From contig NC_092093.1 of NCBI RefSeq assembly GCF_045679555.1, positions 65,421,575-65,485,574 of the forward strand: a stretch of DNA of 64,000 bases. Reading direction: 5' to 3'. The stretch comes from Salvelinus alpinus. Its lineage: Eukaryota > Chordata > Actinopteri > Salmoniformes > Salmonidae. The notes below the pieces were generated by a model. It saw only the letters and a program-made list of their open reading frames with translations. It was not told the DNA's origin and did not search any database. Numbering within the stretch: position 1 is the stretch's first letter; every line of letters begins with the position of its first letter. The position numbers were made by a program, and so were the translations under genes. Positions 28,901-44,200 of the stretch are shown here, in pieces.

Positions 28901-31900
28901 CTGTATTTCAACATCAGAATTGTATAAGGCTTTAGTGGAATTCCTCTCAAGCACATCTGATAATCTGATCCTCGCTCCTTCTCACTACATGGAGAAACTA
29001 GAAGGGACGGAAGCCAGGGGCTTTTTACTACCATATCCTCTCTAACATGGTCATCTAGTAACTACCCTGTCCTCTCTAACATGGTCATCTAGTAACTACC
29101 CTGTCCTCTCTAACATGGTCATCTAGTAACTACCCTGTCCTCTCTAACATGGTCATCTAGTAACTACCCTGTCCTCTCTAACATGGTCATCTAGTAACTA
29201 CCCCGTCCTCTCTAACATGGTCATCTAGTAACTACCCTGTTCTCTCTAACATGGTCATCTAGTAACTACCCTGTCCTCTCTAACATGGTCATCTAGTAAC
29301 TACCCTGTCCTCTCTAACATGGTCATCTAGTAACTACCCCGTTCTCTCTAACATGGTCATCTAGTAACTACCCTGTCCTCTCTAACATGGTCATCTAGTA
29401 ACTACCCTGTCCTCTCTAACATGGTCATCTAGTAACTACCCTGTCCTCTCTAACATGGTCATCTAGTAACTACCCTGTCCTCTCTAACATGGTCATCTAG
29501 TAACTACCCTGTCCTCTCTAACATGGTCATCTAGTAACTACCCTGTCCTCTCTAACATGGTCATCTAGTAACTACCCTGTCCTCTCTAACATGGTCATCT
29601 AGTAACTACCCTGTCCTCTCTAACATGGTCATCTAGTAACTACCCTGTCCTCTCTAACATGGTCATCTAGTAACTACACTGTCCTCTCTAACATGGTCAT
29701 CTAGTAACTACCCTGTCCTCTCTAACATGGTCATCTAGTAACTACCCTGTCCTCTCTAACATGGTCATCTAGTAACTACCCTGTCCTCTCTAACATGGTC
29801 ATCTAGTAACTACCCTGTCCTCTCTATCATGGTCATCTAGTAACTACCCTGTCCTCTCTAACATGGTCATCTAGTAACTACCCTGTCCTCTCTAACATGG
29901 TCATCTAGTAACTACCCTGTCCTCTCTAACATGGTCATCTAGTAACTACCCTGTCCTCTCTAACATGGTCATCTAGTAACTACACTGTCCTCTCTAACAT
30001 GGTCATCTAGTAACTACCCTGTCCTCTCTAACATGGTCATCTAGTAACTACCCTGTCCTCTCTAACATGGTCATCTAGTAACTACCCTGTCCTCTCTATC
30101 ATGGTCATCTAGTAACTACCCTGTCCTCTCTAACATGGTCATCTAGTAACTACCCTGTCCTCTCTATCATGGTCATTTAGTAACTACCCTGTCCTCTCTA
30201 ACATGGTCATCTAGTAACTACCCTGTCCTCTCTAACATGGTCATCTAGTAACTACCCTGTCCTCTCTAACATGGTCATCTAGTAACTACCCTGTCCTCTC
30301 TAACATGGTCATCTAGTAACTACCCTGTCCTCTCTAACATGGTCATCTAGTAACTACCCTGTCCTCTCTAACATGGTCATCTAGTAACTACCCTGTCCTC
30401 TCTTGCATGGTAATCTAGTAACTACCCTCTAGCTGACTTTTACTTCCTCTAAATCAGCAGCTTTGATATTAGCACATGAGGTAACCACGGAGGAGCCAAT
30501 TGGTGACGTCCTCTTAGTGTTGGCCACACCTGCCGTGATCCGATTAGCTGACTTCATCAAAGCAACAGCGATAGTGGTCAGAGGCGGGGCCTTGGTGTTT
30601 GAGTGGCAGGTGTCTCTCCCAGAACTCACCACTCACAGTCACACAGACAGGTAAGTCTATCCCCTGAAGATATTTACTGTCACAGTATTTACTGTCACAG
30701 AAAGTACTTTTTTTTAACCTTGTTTTCTCCCTACTGTTTCTCTCTCTCTTCTTTGGTTTTATGTTTTCCCTTTTCTGTTTGTCTTTCTCTCTCTCTCTCT
30801 CTCTCGCTCCACACCACTCCCTCATTCTATTCATCATCCCTCCATCTCTCCCTCTGTCCCAGGAACACCAGTGTGAGCTCCCTTCATCTCCAGGCAGTTG
30901 TTCCAGGGATGTATAACATTACCGTGACAACCTACTGTCCCCTGGGCCACACCTCAGTCAGCCGACACCTAGAGGTCATGGTTCATGGCCCCGTGGGTCA
31001 CGTTCAGGTCCAGTACCCATTTGGGTCGGATCGGGCAGCGCTCCACCTGCAGGCTTTTGGGACCTACGCCACGTCCCTCCTCCTGTTCAGAGGACACTCC
31101 TTCTCCCACAGCGCCCATTTTGTTTTTGACTTCGGAGACGGGTTGCCAACTTCATATGTGAACGGTGTCTCTCATTCGCTGGGAAAGACTGCATCTACCT
31201 ATCACCAGTTCACTAAAGGTAAACAAGTAATTATGTTTGCAAATTGAAATAAAAATAAAAACAATACCTTACATTCTCCTGAAATTCGGCATGAAGACAT
31301 TTTGGACACACTGTAATAGTTGATATTTGTCAAACTGTTGAATCTTTATTGCATCCCCAGAGGGAGTGTTCCAGATCAGAGTGTGGGCCTATAATGAGTT
31401 CTACAGAAGTATGGCTACGGAACGTGTGTTCTATGTAGAGAAGGTTCCAGCGGGTCTAGAACTCTCTGCCAACTCAAGTGTGGTCCATAAGAACCAGGTG
31501 GTTCTCTTTGAGGCTCTGTTAGAACAGGGAACTAACGTCTCCTACACCTGGAGTATGGGAGACCAGACCACCTATGTCAATGCAGGTATTAACCAGGACT
31601 GGATGTGATAACAGGTTCTCATACTTACAGAACAGACAAAATGGATTATGGAATATACTGAATTACATCACAATTCATCAATTTCCAAATTTGTCTCAAA
31701 TCATTTTGGAATCTATAGTCTTTTGTGTGAATATAATTCTGTATGCTTTATCTGTGTGTGTGAATATAATTCTGTGTGCTTTATCTGTGTGTGTGAATAT
31801 AATTATGTATGCTTTATCTGTGTGTGTGAATATAATTCTGTGTGCTTTATCTGTGTGTGTGAATATAATTATGTGTGCTTTATCCGTGTGTGTGTGTGTC

Positions 31901-34216
31901 TCCAGGTGCTGTAGTGTCCCACGTGTTCCTGTCTGTGGGTGCATTTGAGGTGTGTGTGTTGGCTGAGAACAAAGTGGGGAGTGTGAGCCACTGTGTCCCC
32001 GTCTCTGTGCTGCACCGGATGCAATGTGCGTATGACATATGACGTCCTATCTATGTCAGAAACAGGTACTGTAAGTTCTGAAATCATTCATTCATGAAAT
32101 GTAATATTTATTTCCTGTACGTCATTTGTCTTTCCCAGCTGTGAGTATCCACACAGAGAAGCAGGCGTATGCCACAAACACTGATATAACATTCCGGGCC
32201 CGGACAGAAGAACCGGACCCTGTGGAATTCCTCTGGCACTTTGGAGATTCCCGACCACTTCGAACCACATCACGCTCCTTAAAAAAGACATACCACACAC
32301 CTGACAGGTTCTCACTCATCTCTTTGATGAACACAATTAATCAGTGATTAGTCATAATCAGTAGGCACATGGTCACACACATGTTTGATATTTCCAGAAC
32401 AAATACACCCTATAAAGTTGTCAGATTTACAAATCTAGTCTACTCCTTCCTGTCCTCCCAGGTACAGTGTGGTGGTGGTAGCCTCCAACGGGCTGAGCTC
32501 CTTCACCTCCGAGGTGCATCCTGTCCTGGTCCAGAGAGCTGTGCGTCCTAACAGATTGCTCCTCCAGCCATCTGTGGTTCTGAACCACACCGCCAGCTTC
32601 ACCTGTAGGGTCAACTCTGGAACCAACCTTTCCTACTTCTGGAGCTTTGGAGACGGAACCTCCAGGACGGGAGGGAACACAGAACAGCATGTGTTCCACA
32701 GGTCAGACTGAACCTTCTAGAAACTTCTATTAAAGGTGCAATCTATAATTGTCCTACCCAATCAATGGTGTTGCTCCTGCACTTGATTGTGAACTGATTG
32801 CAGTCTTGGTGAATGTGACAGATGGTGAAATAACATGGCATAGTGTGTGACTGTTCCCCATGCAGGACAGGAGAGTTCACGGTTGAGGTGACCGTGTCTA
32901 ACCTGGTCAGCTCTGCCTCCCTGACCGCACAGATGTTTGTGGTCGACCGCCCCTGTAAACCTCCAGCTGTTAAAAACATGGGACCGCTCAAGATACAGGT
33001 AAGAGTGTTACTGAGAGACTGAAGGTTTGGACCTGTTGGCATAAGGATTTGGACTGACAGACACAGGGTCATATTCAGACTGACCCCAAATTCCCTCTCC
33101 TCTCCAGGTACGGAGGTATGAGCCAGTGGGTCTGGGGGTGACGTATGAGGCAGAGGTCCAGTGTGATGTGTTCCAGGGTCTGGAATACAACTGGTCTCTG
33201 TATAACTCTACAGGCCTGCCTGTACCTCTACCTCCTATTCACACAGACAGACAGAGCATCACCCTACCCAGCCACTTCCTACACTATGGTATCTACACCG
33301 CTATAGCCAAGGTGAGTGGAATCAAAACAGAATTCACACATTCTGTAATACTGTATGTTGTCAATATGTATGTTGCTAGCCCTTTTCATTGAAAACCTGG
33401 CAAAATAGTATAGTTTTTATAATTATGTTATCATAACGTTGTCCTGTGGTTGTGTGTAGGTCCAGATCGTGGGCAGTGTGGTGTACAGTAACTACAGTGT
33501 ATGTGTGGAGGTGGTGCCCAGTCCTCTGGTCTCCTTCATCCATGGAGGCACCAATGTGTTCCTCAGCAGCAGAAACAGCAGCATCATCTCCCTAAACGGA
33601 CAACTCTCCTATGACCCCGACTACCCCATGAACCACCTCAGGTAACTACAGCAGTAACACTGGCTGTCAGTCTGTCAGTAGCCTACAAAAGCCTACATAC
33701 ACACCAGTTCTCCAGGAGAAAGGTTGGCCAGCCCAACTGCTCTTAGAGGTTGTTTTGGGATTGGCCATTTAATGAAATGGACCCTTTCTACTGTTACTAA
33801 ATCCCTCCCCCTTACAGCTATAACTGGACCTGTAAGCCAATCAGTACTATCGACAGCTCCTGTTTCGACCAATATGTGCCCACCTCCTTCTCTGTGATCG
33901 TGTTTCCAGTGGGGTTCCTGAAACGGGACTTTGACCAGTTCAGGTTCATGCTCACGGTCCAGAGTGGAGAACGCTCATCTACAACTGACACCTTCATCAC
34001 GGTCACACCCAGCCGGCTCAGGTGGGGAACACTTTGATGTTACTTTACTTTTTGTACACTCCCCTCCGTATGTATTTGGACAGTGAAGTGCTTAGCTAGC
34101 ATTTTAGATCTGAGATATAATGTTTTTCATGAGATGGCGGTACAGAATGTCAGCTTTTATTTGAGAGTGTTTTCATACATATCTGTTTTACTGTTTAGCA
34201 ATGAAAGAACTAAATG

Positions 34217-34257
<41 letters not shown>

Positions 34258-37200
34258 CGGCATGAAATACAATTTGTAGATATTACCAAAGCAGTATAGT
34301 GGTACAGCATTTCAGTAAATACAGTACAATGCAATAAGGATAATGAAATACAATTCATTTCAGTAGTGATAATAATACTAGTACATATAATCATGTATTC
34401 AGGTACAACACTACTGCTGTTGTATTGTGTAATCTTCGATCAATCAATGTAATTAAATAAAAATACGATTAGAAAAAGAAAAAGAAAGAATGTCTAATAA
34501 ATAAACAACAACATGTACATGATGATGGTTCCACTATGTATTACCAGTAAGTTATATACAATGTAAATACTTCAGCGTGTGGCGTAGAGGTCTAAGGCAC
34601 ACTGCATCTCAGTGCTAGAGGCGTCACTACAGACCCTGATTCGATTCCAAGCTGTATCACAACCAGCTGTGATTGGGGGTCCCATAGGGTGGTGCACAAT
34701 TGGCCCAGTGTCGTTAGGGTTTGGCCGGGGTAGGCCGTCATTGTAAATAACAATTTGTTCTTAACTGACTTGTCTAGTAAAAAAAAAGGTCTCTCTATGG
34801 CAATCATATACATATCTGGCAGTAATATTTGTGGTTTCTCCCTCACCCAGAATCATTCCCAGCTTTATGTCATTAGTAAATGCATAGAAGATGGGAATTG
34901 ATTGAGATATTTTCTTAAAAAATATGATCTTATTTGGGAGTATTTCTCACAGTAGAGGAAAAAGTGCATCTCTGTCTCTACCTCCCCTGTCGTGCAGTGA
35001 CCACATAGACACTCCCCTTTAGGTAGCCATGTCTTTTTGTGTTTCCCTTTTTCTATAGCCAATTGGTGGTCGCTGGGCCTGTATTTGGTCAGGATCTGTC
35101 TCTGTTTTGGATCTCTGACAGAGTACAGATATTCTGCCAATTTGTATTCTGTTTTGAGAGCCAAATAGCAATTTAGTATAGTCTGTACCAATTTTTCAAA
35201 TAGGAGGTTTTCATTTCTGTAGCAACTTGATTGATTTCCCTCTGTGTTTGGATAATAGGGTTGTTTAGTGCTTATAACAGATGACATAGGGGACTCTCTT
35301 CAGTGTTCAGCTCTTGGGTTTCAAGTGCTTTGAATTGTAAGGATGTTTTGTGGCTTAATTTCAAATGGTGCCAAAATGTTAGTGTCCTTTCTACAGATTT
35401 ACAATTAAAGGGAATCTTCAAAGTTCCGCTCTGCATGCATTATTTGGTACTTTCTTTTGGATATTTAGGATAATCCTGCAGAATTCCGTATGTAGATTTT
35501 CTATTGGTATTTTCTCCCAGTAAAATTCTTTGCAGGAATTTTCACCAAATCCACTGGAGGCACTGATTTTTTGTCTCAGGTAGTTGTACCGTTGGGCATG
35601 TTCAACCATGGTATTTATTAATTTGGAGGAGTGTCTGCTGCTCTGATTCCTGGTCTTTTTCTGGAAAATCATGACTGGTTTTCTGAATGTTGATTGCCCA
35701 GTTGATGCTGTATTCCTAAAGAATGTTAAGTTGTTCCTGTAGACCTTGATCTGTTGGTGACAGTAGGACAAAGTCATCTGCGTTGAGCAGGAATCTGACC
35801 TCTTCATCTTTGACGGTGTCTGTCCAGGGGCTGCAGATCGGTCCAACAACATTGCTAGTTTGTTGACGTAGACGTTGAACATGGTTGGACTTAAACCACA
35901 CCCTTGTCTCACCCCTCCCCCTAGTGCAAAAAACGATGTTATTTTATTGTTCCGTTTAATACTACGTGTGTTGTTCAAGTAAATAGATTTGATGATGTCG
36001 TATAATTTATCCCCAACGCCGCTTTGGAGGCTTTTGTAATATAATCCATCATGCCATAAAGAATCAAAAGCATTCTTAAAATCAACAAAACTTGCAAATA
36101 CTTTTCCTCTACTTTTCTGATGAACATGCTGGTGTATTACTGTGTGTATTGTGTGTATTTGGTCTGTTATTCTGTGTTTGAATAGAAATGCCAATTCGTT
36201 TTTTTGCTGAGAGCGCTATATTGTCTAAGGAAGGTTTGTATTCTGTCATTGACAATACAGCAGAACAGTTTCCCCATGTTACTAGTGACACACATTCCCC
36301 TATAGCTATTAGGGTCTAATTTGTTACCTTTTTTATATATGGGGGTTATGAGCCCCTGGTTCCAAATATCAGGGAAGCAGCCACTCTCCAAAACCAGGTT
36401 GAACAGTTTTAATAAGGCATCCTGCAACTCAGAAGTACTGTGCTTAAGCATTTCATTCCTGATGCTGTCAGGGCCACATGCATTTCCAGGTTTAAGGATT
36501 TGTATTTTCTTCCAAAGTTCAGCCTGTGTCATTTGTTAATTAATTGGGTTCTGGTTGTTTATAATTGTGTGATATAGGGTCCTGAGTTTTTCTTGACTAT
36601 TTTTTGGCTTTAAAGTAAGGTCTTCTGATGGTATCATTCCATAGAGACTTTCAAAATTATCTTTCCACATGTTGCCAGTTTCTCATGGTTTGAGAGTCCT
36701 TTAGGTGCCTTTTGACAAACTCCAAGCGGGCTGTCATGTGCCTTTTACTGAGGAGTGGCTTCCGTCTGGCCACTCTACCATAAAGGCCTGATTTGTGGAT
36801 TGCTGCAGAGATGGTTCTCCTTCTGGAAGGTTCTCCCATCTCCACTGAGGAACTCTAGAGCTCTGTCAGAGTGACCATCGGGTTCTTGGTCACCTCCCTG
36901 AGAAAGGCCCTTCTCCCCCAATTGCTCAGTTTTTCCGGGCGGCCGGCTCTAGGAAGAGTCTTGGTGGTTTCAAACTTCTTCTATTCAAGAATGATGGAGG
37001 CCACTGTGTTCTTGGGGACCTTCAATGCTGCAGACATTTTTTGGTACCCTTCCCCAGATCTGTGCCTCGACACAATCCTGTCTCGGAGCTCCACGGACAA
37101 TTCCTTCGATGTCATGGCTTAGTTTTTTCTCTGACATGCACTGTCAACTGTAGGACCTTAAATAGACAGGTGTGTGCCTTTCCAAATCATGTCCAATCAA

Positions 37201-38539
37201 TAGAATATACAACAGGTGGACTCCAATCAAGATGTAGAAACATCTCAAGGATGATCAATGGAAACATGATGCACCTGAGCTCAATTTCGAGTCTTATAGC
37301 AAAGGGTCTGAATACTTATGTAAATAAGGTATTTTCATTTTTAATACATTTGAAAACATTTCTAAAAACCTATTTTCGCCTTGTCATTATGGGGTATTGT
37401 GTGTAGATGGCTGAGGATTTTTTATTTAATCAATTTTAGAATAAGGGTGTAACGTATCGAAATGTGAAAAAATTAAAGTGGTCTGTATATTTTCCGTATG
37501 TCAGGGATGTTGGGGCTGAATGTACTTGAAAGGAAGTCATTGATACAGGTTGTAATTTCTGGGCTGTGCAATGCTGTGTGTTGTATTTAGATTTTGTGTG
37601 GTCTTTGGGTAGAGAAGTTTTTTTTTAAATACATTAATCTGGCAGTGGTCAGACAATGGTGTTTTTGGTCTGACAGTGAATGCACTAATGGAGGAAGGGT
37701 CCAAGTCTGAGAGTGCGTAGTCAACATCACTGGTACCAAGAGCTGAGCAGTAGGTGAACCAAATAATCCCCTCTAATCCTGCCATTAAGAAAATACAGGC
37801 CTAAGGCTCGACAGAGATGCACTCCTTTCCACTTTTGTTCACTACCTGATCAGGGCTATTTCTATTACTACTAATGGGACTCGGGTATAAGGAGGGATGT
37901 CCAAACATATGTCTATTACCCTCAGGGTCTACACATTCAGGTTCAGAACCTCTTCTAGCATTAAAACCCCCACACTAAAACACATTTCCCTCAGGTTGAA
38001 ACTGGTTGGTCTCTCTTTGGAGATGATCATAAAACTGATCATCATAGTGAGATGAATCTGAGGGAGAAGCATACACCACACCTATATGTATATATACATA
38101 CACCGCACCTATATATAAAACATTGTGCCTTTGTTGAGTTTTAACCAAATGTGGGTGTTACCCTTTTTGATCTGGCTTAGTGAGTCCTTGCACAGTTTTA
38201 TGTTTTAATGATAGCCTGAAGGACATTGGGTATCTATATCACCACGACACCATGTTTCTCGAAGTATTATTATGTCTTGACCTTTGGTGTTGAAAATATG
38301 GGTTTGTAGTCTTAAGACCTAAGGTAGAGGAGTACAAGCCCCGGATATTCCAAGAGCTAATAGTTAATTATCTAATTTCATATAAGTATATATCTATATA
38401 TAATTTGGTGAGACTAAAGTACATAGGAAATGAATACACAGACAAATATAGAACAGGACAATTGGGTGTGAATAATGAAAACTAAACTAAATAAATCAAT
38501 AAAAGTGTGTGTGTGTGTGTGTGTAATAAATACATTAAC

Positions 38540-38573
<34 letters not shown>

Positions 38574-38688
38574 GTCTCTATCTTTATCTCTTTGTCTCTC
38601 TCTCTCTCTCTCTCTATCTCTATTTCTCGCTATCTATCTCCCTGTATCTCTCTCTATCTCTATCTATCTCTGTCTCTCTCTCTCTTTT

Positions 38689-38719
<31 letters not shown>

Positions 38720-38768
38720 ATTTCTCGCTATCTATCTCTCTGTCTCTCTCTGTCTCGCTCTCTATTTT

Positions 38769-38818
<50 letters not shown>

Positions 38819-41208
38819 GGAGAGTGTCAGTGTATTGTTACCAGTGCCAGGGGGACGCAGTGAACTGGGACCAGTCGTTCTCAGTCAGAGCAGTGTGTGA
38901 TAGCTGTGGCCCCTCCCCCAGAACCATCAGCTACACCTGGACTCTCTACCTGGTCGACTCCTCCAGTAAGGTGGACACAGACGGTAATACATAGATCCCT
39001 CACCATACAGACTACAGCAGGATAGGTCCGTAGACCAGTCCTTCTGATGTGTAGATCCAGCTAAGTGTATAATAAGATCTCTAAAGGCCTGAATTCCAAA
39101 TGAATGGGAGTGACACAGGCCCTACACTACTCCTATACAGTAGAGTGTATCTGTGTGTAATAATGTGTTTAGTGGGATGAGTGGGGTGTTATAGTGTGGG
39201 TATGTTAACCTGTGTGTCCTCTCTTTCAAGTCCCCTTCTGCCACAGTGTGGATCTGAGTATTCCCTCCAACATCATTGGTAGCCCTACCTTCCCCCTGCC
39301 TCCAGCCCTGACTCTCACCCCTCCATCATCACCCCCACACACATCCTCAACCACAGCCAGCATGATGTCCTCATCCACAGAGATATCCTCAAATATGACA
39401 TCAATCTCAGCCAGCTTGGTGACCGGTCTGATGTCATCAAACGTGACCAGCCATACTGAGATACAAACTACGACCCCCACAACTCCCGACCCAGTCCCCC
39501 TGCCTCCCTTCTCCCCGTTGCCCCCCTTCCCCCTCCCTTCTCCATCACCTGGTGGTCGCCCCCAGAAACAGAGGTCACAGGGGTCAGTAGAACTTCAGAG
39601 AATCAATAGCGCAGCTGGGAACAACCAAACACCAAACTACAGCCCTCCATTTCTCTCTTTACCAAACCACGCTGTTTTGGCCAACCCTTCACCAAACTCC
39701 TCCCCCGAGCCTATCTCTGCTCCAATCAGCTTCACTCCTGATACACCTGAGCCAGGTAAGGGTTAAGAGTCACACAATAAAACTTATTATCTTCTGCCGA
39801 CTGCTTTTCTTTGATAGGTTTCGTAGCTCTGAAATATGTTGGTGTATATTTTAAAGTATATTTTATTTCAGACTTGGGAGGGTTTGACCCCGGTGGGCCC
39901 CCTTACCTCATCTCAGAGTACCCTGTAGTTACCTTTGACGACGGCAGCATCCTTTACTCTGCCCCCCTCGGCCAGAGTGACATCATCGAGGAATTCCCCA
40001 TCGATCCCGATTTTCCCACTGACTACGACTTCCCTTTCCCCGTCCTGGAGAGTGGAGATGTGAGCGGACGTCCTGGTAAGGAAGATGAAGGGAATAAATG
40101 AATAGATGGATGGATATATTTACGTCTTTACACTTCTCTTAGTTCAGTCCTCTTTGTGTTGCAGTTGAGGGCTCCTTTCCTGGACAGTCAGTCAGTGGTG
40201 GAGTGTTAGGACCCTTCCCTGGATCAGGTCAGTTAAGAGTTACTGGTATTATTGACATACAGTAAATTAAAGTAGCAAATCATTTTAGATCCACAACTAA
40301 GGAACATTGAAAAGTCCTAGATGAAACATGTTGCTGTTTTGTTTCAGATCCCTCCACAGCAGAGACAAGCTGGGACCCCAATGGAACACTAGAACCATCA
40401 GGCAAACAGACAGGCAGCTATAACTTCACTGGTAATCAAATCAAATCAAATGTATTTATAAAGCCCTTCTTACATCAGCTGATATCTCAAAGTGCTGTAC
40501 AGAAACCCAGCCTAAAACCCCAAAAGGCAAGCAATGCAGGTGTAGAAGCACGGTGGCTAGGAAAAACTCCCTAGAATGGCCAGAACCTAGGAAGAAACCT
40601 AGAGAGGAACCAGGCTGTGAGGGGTGGCCAGTCCTCTTCTGGCTGTGCCGGGTGGAGATTATAACAGAACATGGCCAAGATGTTCAAATGTTCATAGATG
40701 ACCAGCAGGGTCAAATAATAATAATCACAGTGGTTGTCGAGGGTGCAACAGCTCAGCAACTCAGGAGTAAATGTCAGTTGCCTTTTCATAGCCGATCATT
40801 CAGAGTATCTCTACCGCTCCTGCTGTCTCTAGAGAGTTGAAAACAGCAGGTCTGGGTGTAAGGATCTGGGTGTAGCTGGTGCAGAGGAGTCAGGCGCAGG
40901 ACAGCAGAGATGAGTAACACAAGGAACTTTACTCAAAATATCAAAATACATGAAGTAACATGAGGCCCACAAACATCAGACCGAATTTACAATAAACAAA
41001 CACGCACAAAAACCAAGGGGAAAACAGAGGGTTAAATAATGAACATGTAATTGGGGAATTGAAACCAGGTGTGTAAAACAAAGACAAAACAAATGGAAAA
41101 TGAAAAGTGGATCGGCGATGGCTAGAAGGCCGGTGACGTCGACCGCCGAACGTCATCAGGCCAGGTAGTCCTGAGGCATGGTCCTAGGGTTCAGGTCCTC
41201 CGAGAGAG

Positions 41209-41259
<51 letters not shown>

Positions 41260-44200
41260 GAGAAAGAGTGAGAGAATTAGAGAGAGCATACTTAAATTCA
41301 CACAGGACACCGGATAAGACAGGAGAAATACTCCAGATATAACAGACTGACCCTAGCCCCCCGACACAAACTACTGCAGCATAAATACTGGAGGCTGAGA
41401 CAGGAGGGGTAATGCCACGCAGATTTATTTCAGTCGATGTACATATTGGATTGAATAACATAAGTATTTTCTATAGACTCATACTTTTACAGAGATTTAG
41501 TTGTGAATGTCTGTCCTACAGATTATAATGTTCCCTTCCTGGGGATAGAGGAGGGAGACCCGGGAGTGTCAGTGGGCAGACCAACAGGTAGGGCTCACCT
41601 GTGTTTGTGTGTGTCTGTGTGTGTTTGTGTGTGTGTGTTTAGTGCTTGTGTTTATACTGTGTATGCCTGTGTGTGTTTTTGTATGTCTATCGTCAGGTTT
41701 TAGTGGTGGGAGCTCCGAGAGCTCAGAGGGTGACTCTGCTCCTGCTGTCCCAGGATCAGGTGAGGATGAGGGGAGTAACCTGATGGACTCCAGCCCCTCC
41801 CTGGTGGTCCTTGAACCCACACTACTAGACTTGCCCAGAGAACTGTTAGAGCAGGAGCTGTTTGAGTCCTACACATACACAGGTAAACATCCATCAGCAC
41901 GCAATCCACTTAACTACTGCATTGTGCAAAGTGTGTACGTGCACAGCAGTTGTCCAGTCTCAATTCAACTAATTCAAATATAAATTGAATTGTTTTGATA
42001 GATTGACTGTACGTTGTTGTACCTGATCACCTGTTGTTTTTGCCTCTAGGAATCTCCTCTAATCTCATCACGTTCAGACCTTTCACTCTGAGAGCAGGGA
42101 GCAGATACATGTTGGAGGTCACAGCTAGTGAGTAAGGTCCAGATGTCGAGTCTGCCCTCTGAATCTCAGATGCTGTACGATGATGAGAGATGGATGGATC
42201 AATTCACTAATGTATTGATTAACTGATTGCTTTTTAATAAATGTCTCACTCCCTTTATCTGTTAATCAAAGTGTGTGTCCTTGTTTCCTGTTACTGAACT
42301 CAGACTCCCACGATGCAGTACTGGGGCGGACTCAGCTGTTCCTGTCCACTAGCCCCAGCCCCCGAGGGATAACCTGTCAGGTGCAGCCTAGCAGTGGCTT
42401 CGAGATACACACACACTTCAGCTTCTTCTGCACCTCTGGGAAAGAGGTACACATACAGTCTAACCAACAGCAGTAGTACTGTATTTATCTCCATCACCAT
42501 CTTACTCATGTGTTTATTGTGTGTGGTTTAGGACCTGCTGTATGAGTACAGTTTCAGTATAGGAAATAGCCCTCCTAAGATCCTGTACCAAGGAAGAGAC
42601 TTTCAGTACTTCTTCAACCTGCCATCTGGAGACCCTCAGGATGACTATAAAGGTATATTACAACTCTTTTCTGCAGTCAAATGACCTAGTGGTCTCATAG
42701 GTGGAATTTTATTCATATTTTTCATAATTTCATAATTAATAAACATTATTTTTTTAAACGTGCCGAAAATCCAGTGTTTATATGTCAGATGGTTTTGTTG
42801 TATGTAAGTCTTCTGTGATGCATATAAAGTGTAATATTGGGATGCAAACTCAAAATGTAACACATTTCAACTTGTGTGTGAGGTGTATACTTTTGTTTCA
42901 AAGTAGATTTGTTTAAGACTACCAAGAAACACTCTGTGACCCTGATTTAGTCCACTGCAGTAAAAGGTTAACTCTTATTTTATTATACTGTTCAGAGAGG
43001 AATATAGCAGACACTCACATTGTTTTGAATTTCATATCTTTATTGACACTGTGTCCCTGTTGATCCAGTCACTATCTATACAGAGGTCCGGAACAGGTTT
43101 GGAGCAGCAACTGCACCCTGTCCTGTAACCGTCACAGTCCACCCCAGCTTCATCAGGAACACCTCCTCTAACTACAACCCTGATATGGAACTGTAAGACT
43201 GACTGACTGACTGCCTGACTGACTAGTTGATTGACTAACTGATTAACTGACTGACTAGTTGACTGCCTGACTGACTGACTGACTAGTTGACTGACTAACT
43301 GATTTATTGGTTGATTGGTCATTGGTTTGATTGATTGATTTGAGGCCTCTCTCTGTCTTTCTCTCTCTCTGTGTAGTTTTGAGTCAGGTTTGAGGAACCT
43401 GTCTGGTCTGGTCCAGTTGGGGAACAGTGTAGAGATCCGTAACTACATCATCCTCCTGTCCAGCGTCCTCAACAGACTCAGCCAGGACCCCACAGCCAAC
43501 ACACACACTCAGACACACACACGCACCGCACTCATCAACGCTGTTTGTCAGCTCGACATCAATGACCAGGTATACACACTCGCACGCACGCACGCACACA
43601 CAGACGCACACTCAAAGTAGAGTGTCTAGTAACGATCAGTTCTTGTGTGTGTCCCTAGCGGTCCATGACAGATAACATCTACATGCTCAAAGACCTGATG
43701 CACCTCACCCACCAGGTAAGAGACCCTTTACATTGGGTCAGAGCTTTATATGGCTCTGCATAGAGATGTATGCAGGATAGACGTATAATACATTATGTAT
43801 TAACAGTGTGTTGTTGTCCCAGGTATTGTTTTCCAGTATCAGTGTGGTGGTGGCGGGTCACGTATAGGCTATAAGATGATAGATGTATATAATATGTATT
43901 AACAGTGTGCTGTTGTCCCAGGTATCGTTAGCCAGTGCCAGTGTGGTGGTGGGTCATGTCCAGTCCATCTCAGACCTGTTCCACCAGCCCAGTGTTCCTG
44001 TTCCCTACCTATTGGACAGCTGGACCCTCAACACTCTGGTCACACTGCTGTCATACAGCCTGCAGGCCACCCCCACTACTAATGATGTCAGACAAGACCA
44101 GGCCACTGCTGATGATGTCATACAGGCCACGCCTACCCTCAAAGAACAGGCCATACAACTCACGACTGACAGTCTGCAGACTACTGATCAATTACTACTG

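Noticed and set aside
29036-30428. CRISPR-like appearance of regularly spaced 35-bp repeats
   Set aside because: The units are directly adjacent with no unique spacers, and the context is a vertebrate intron.
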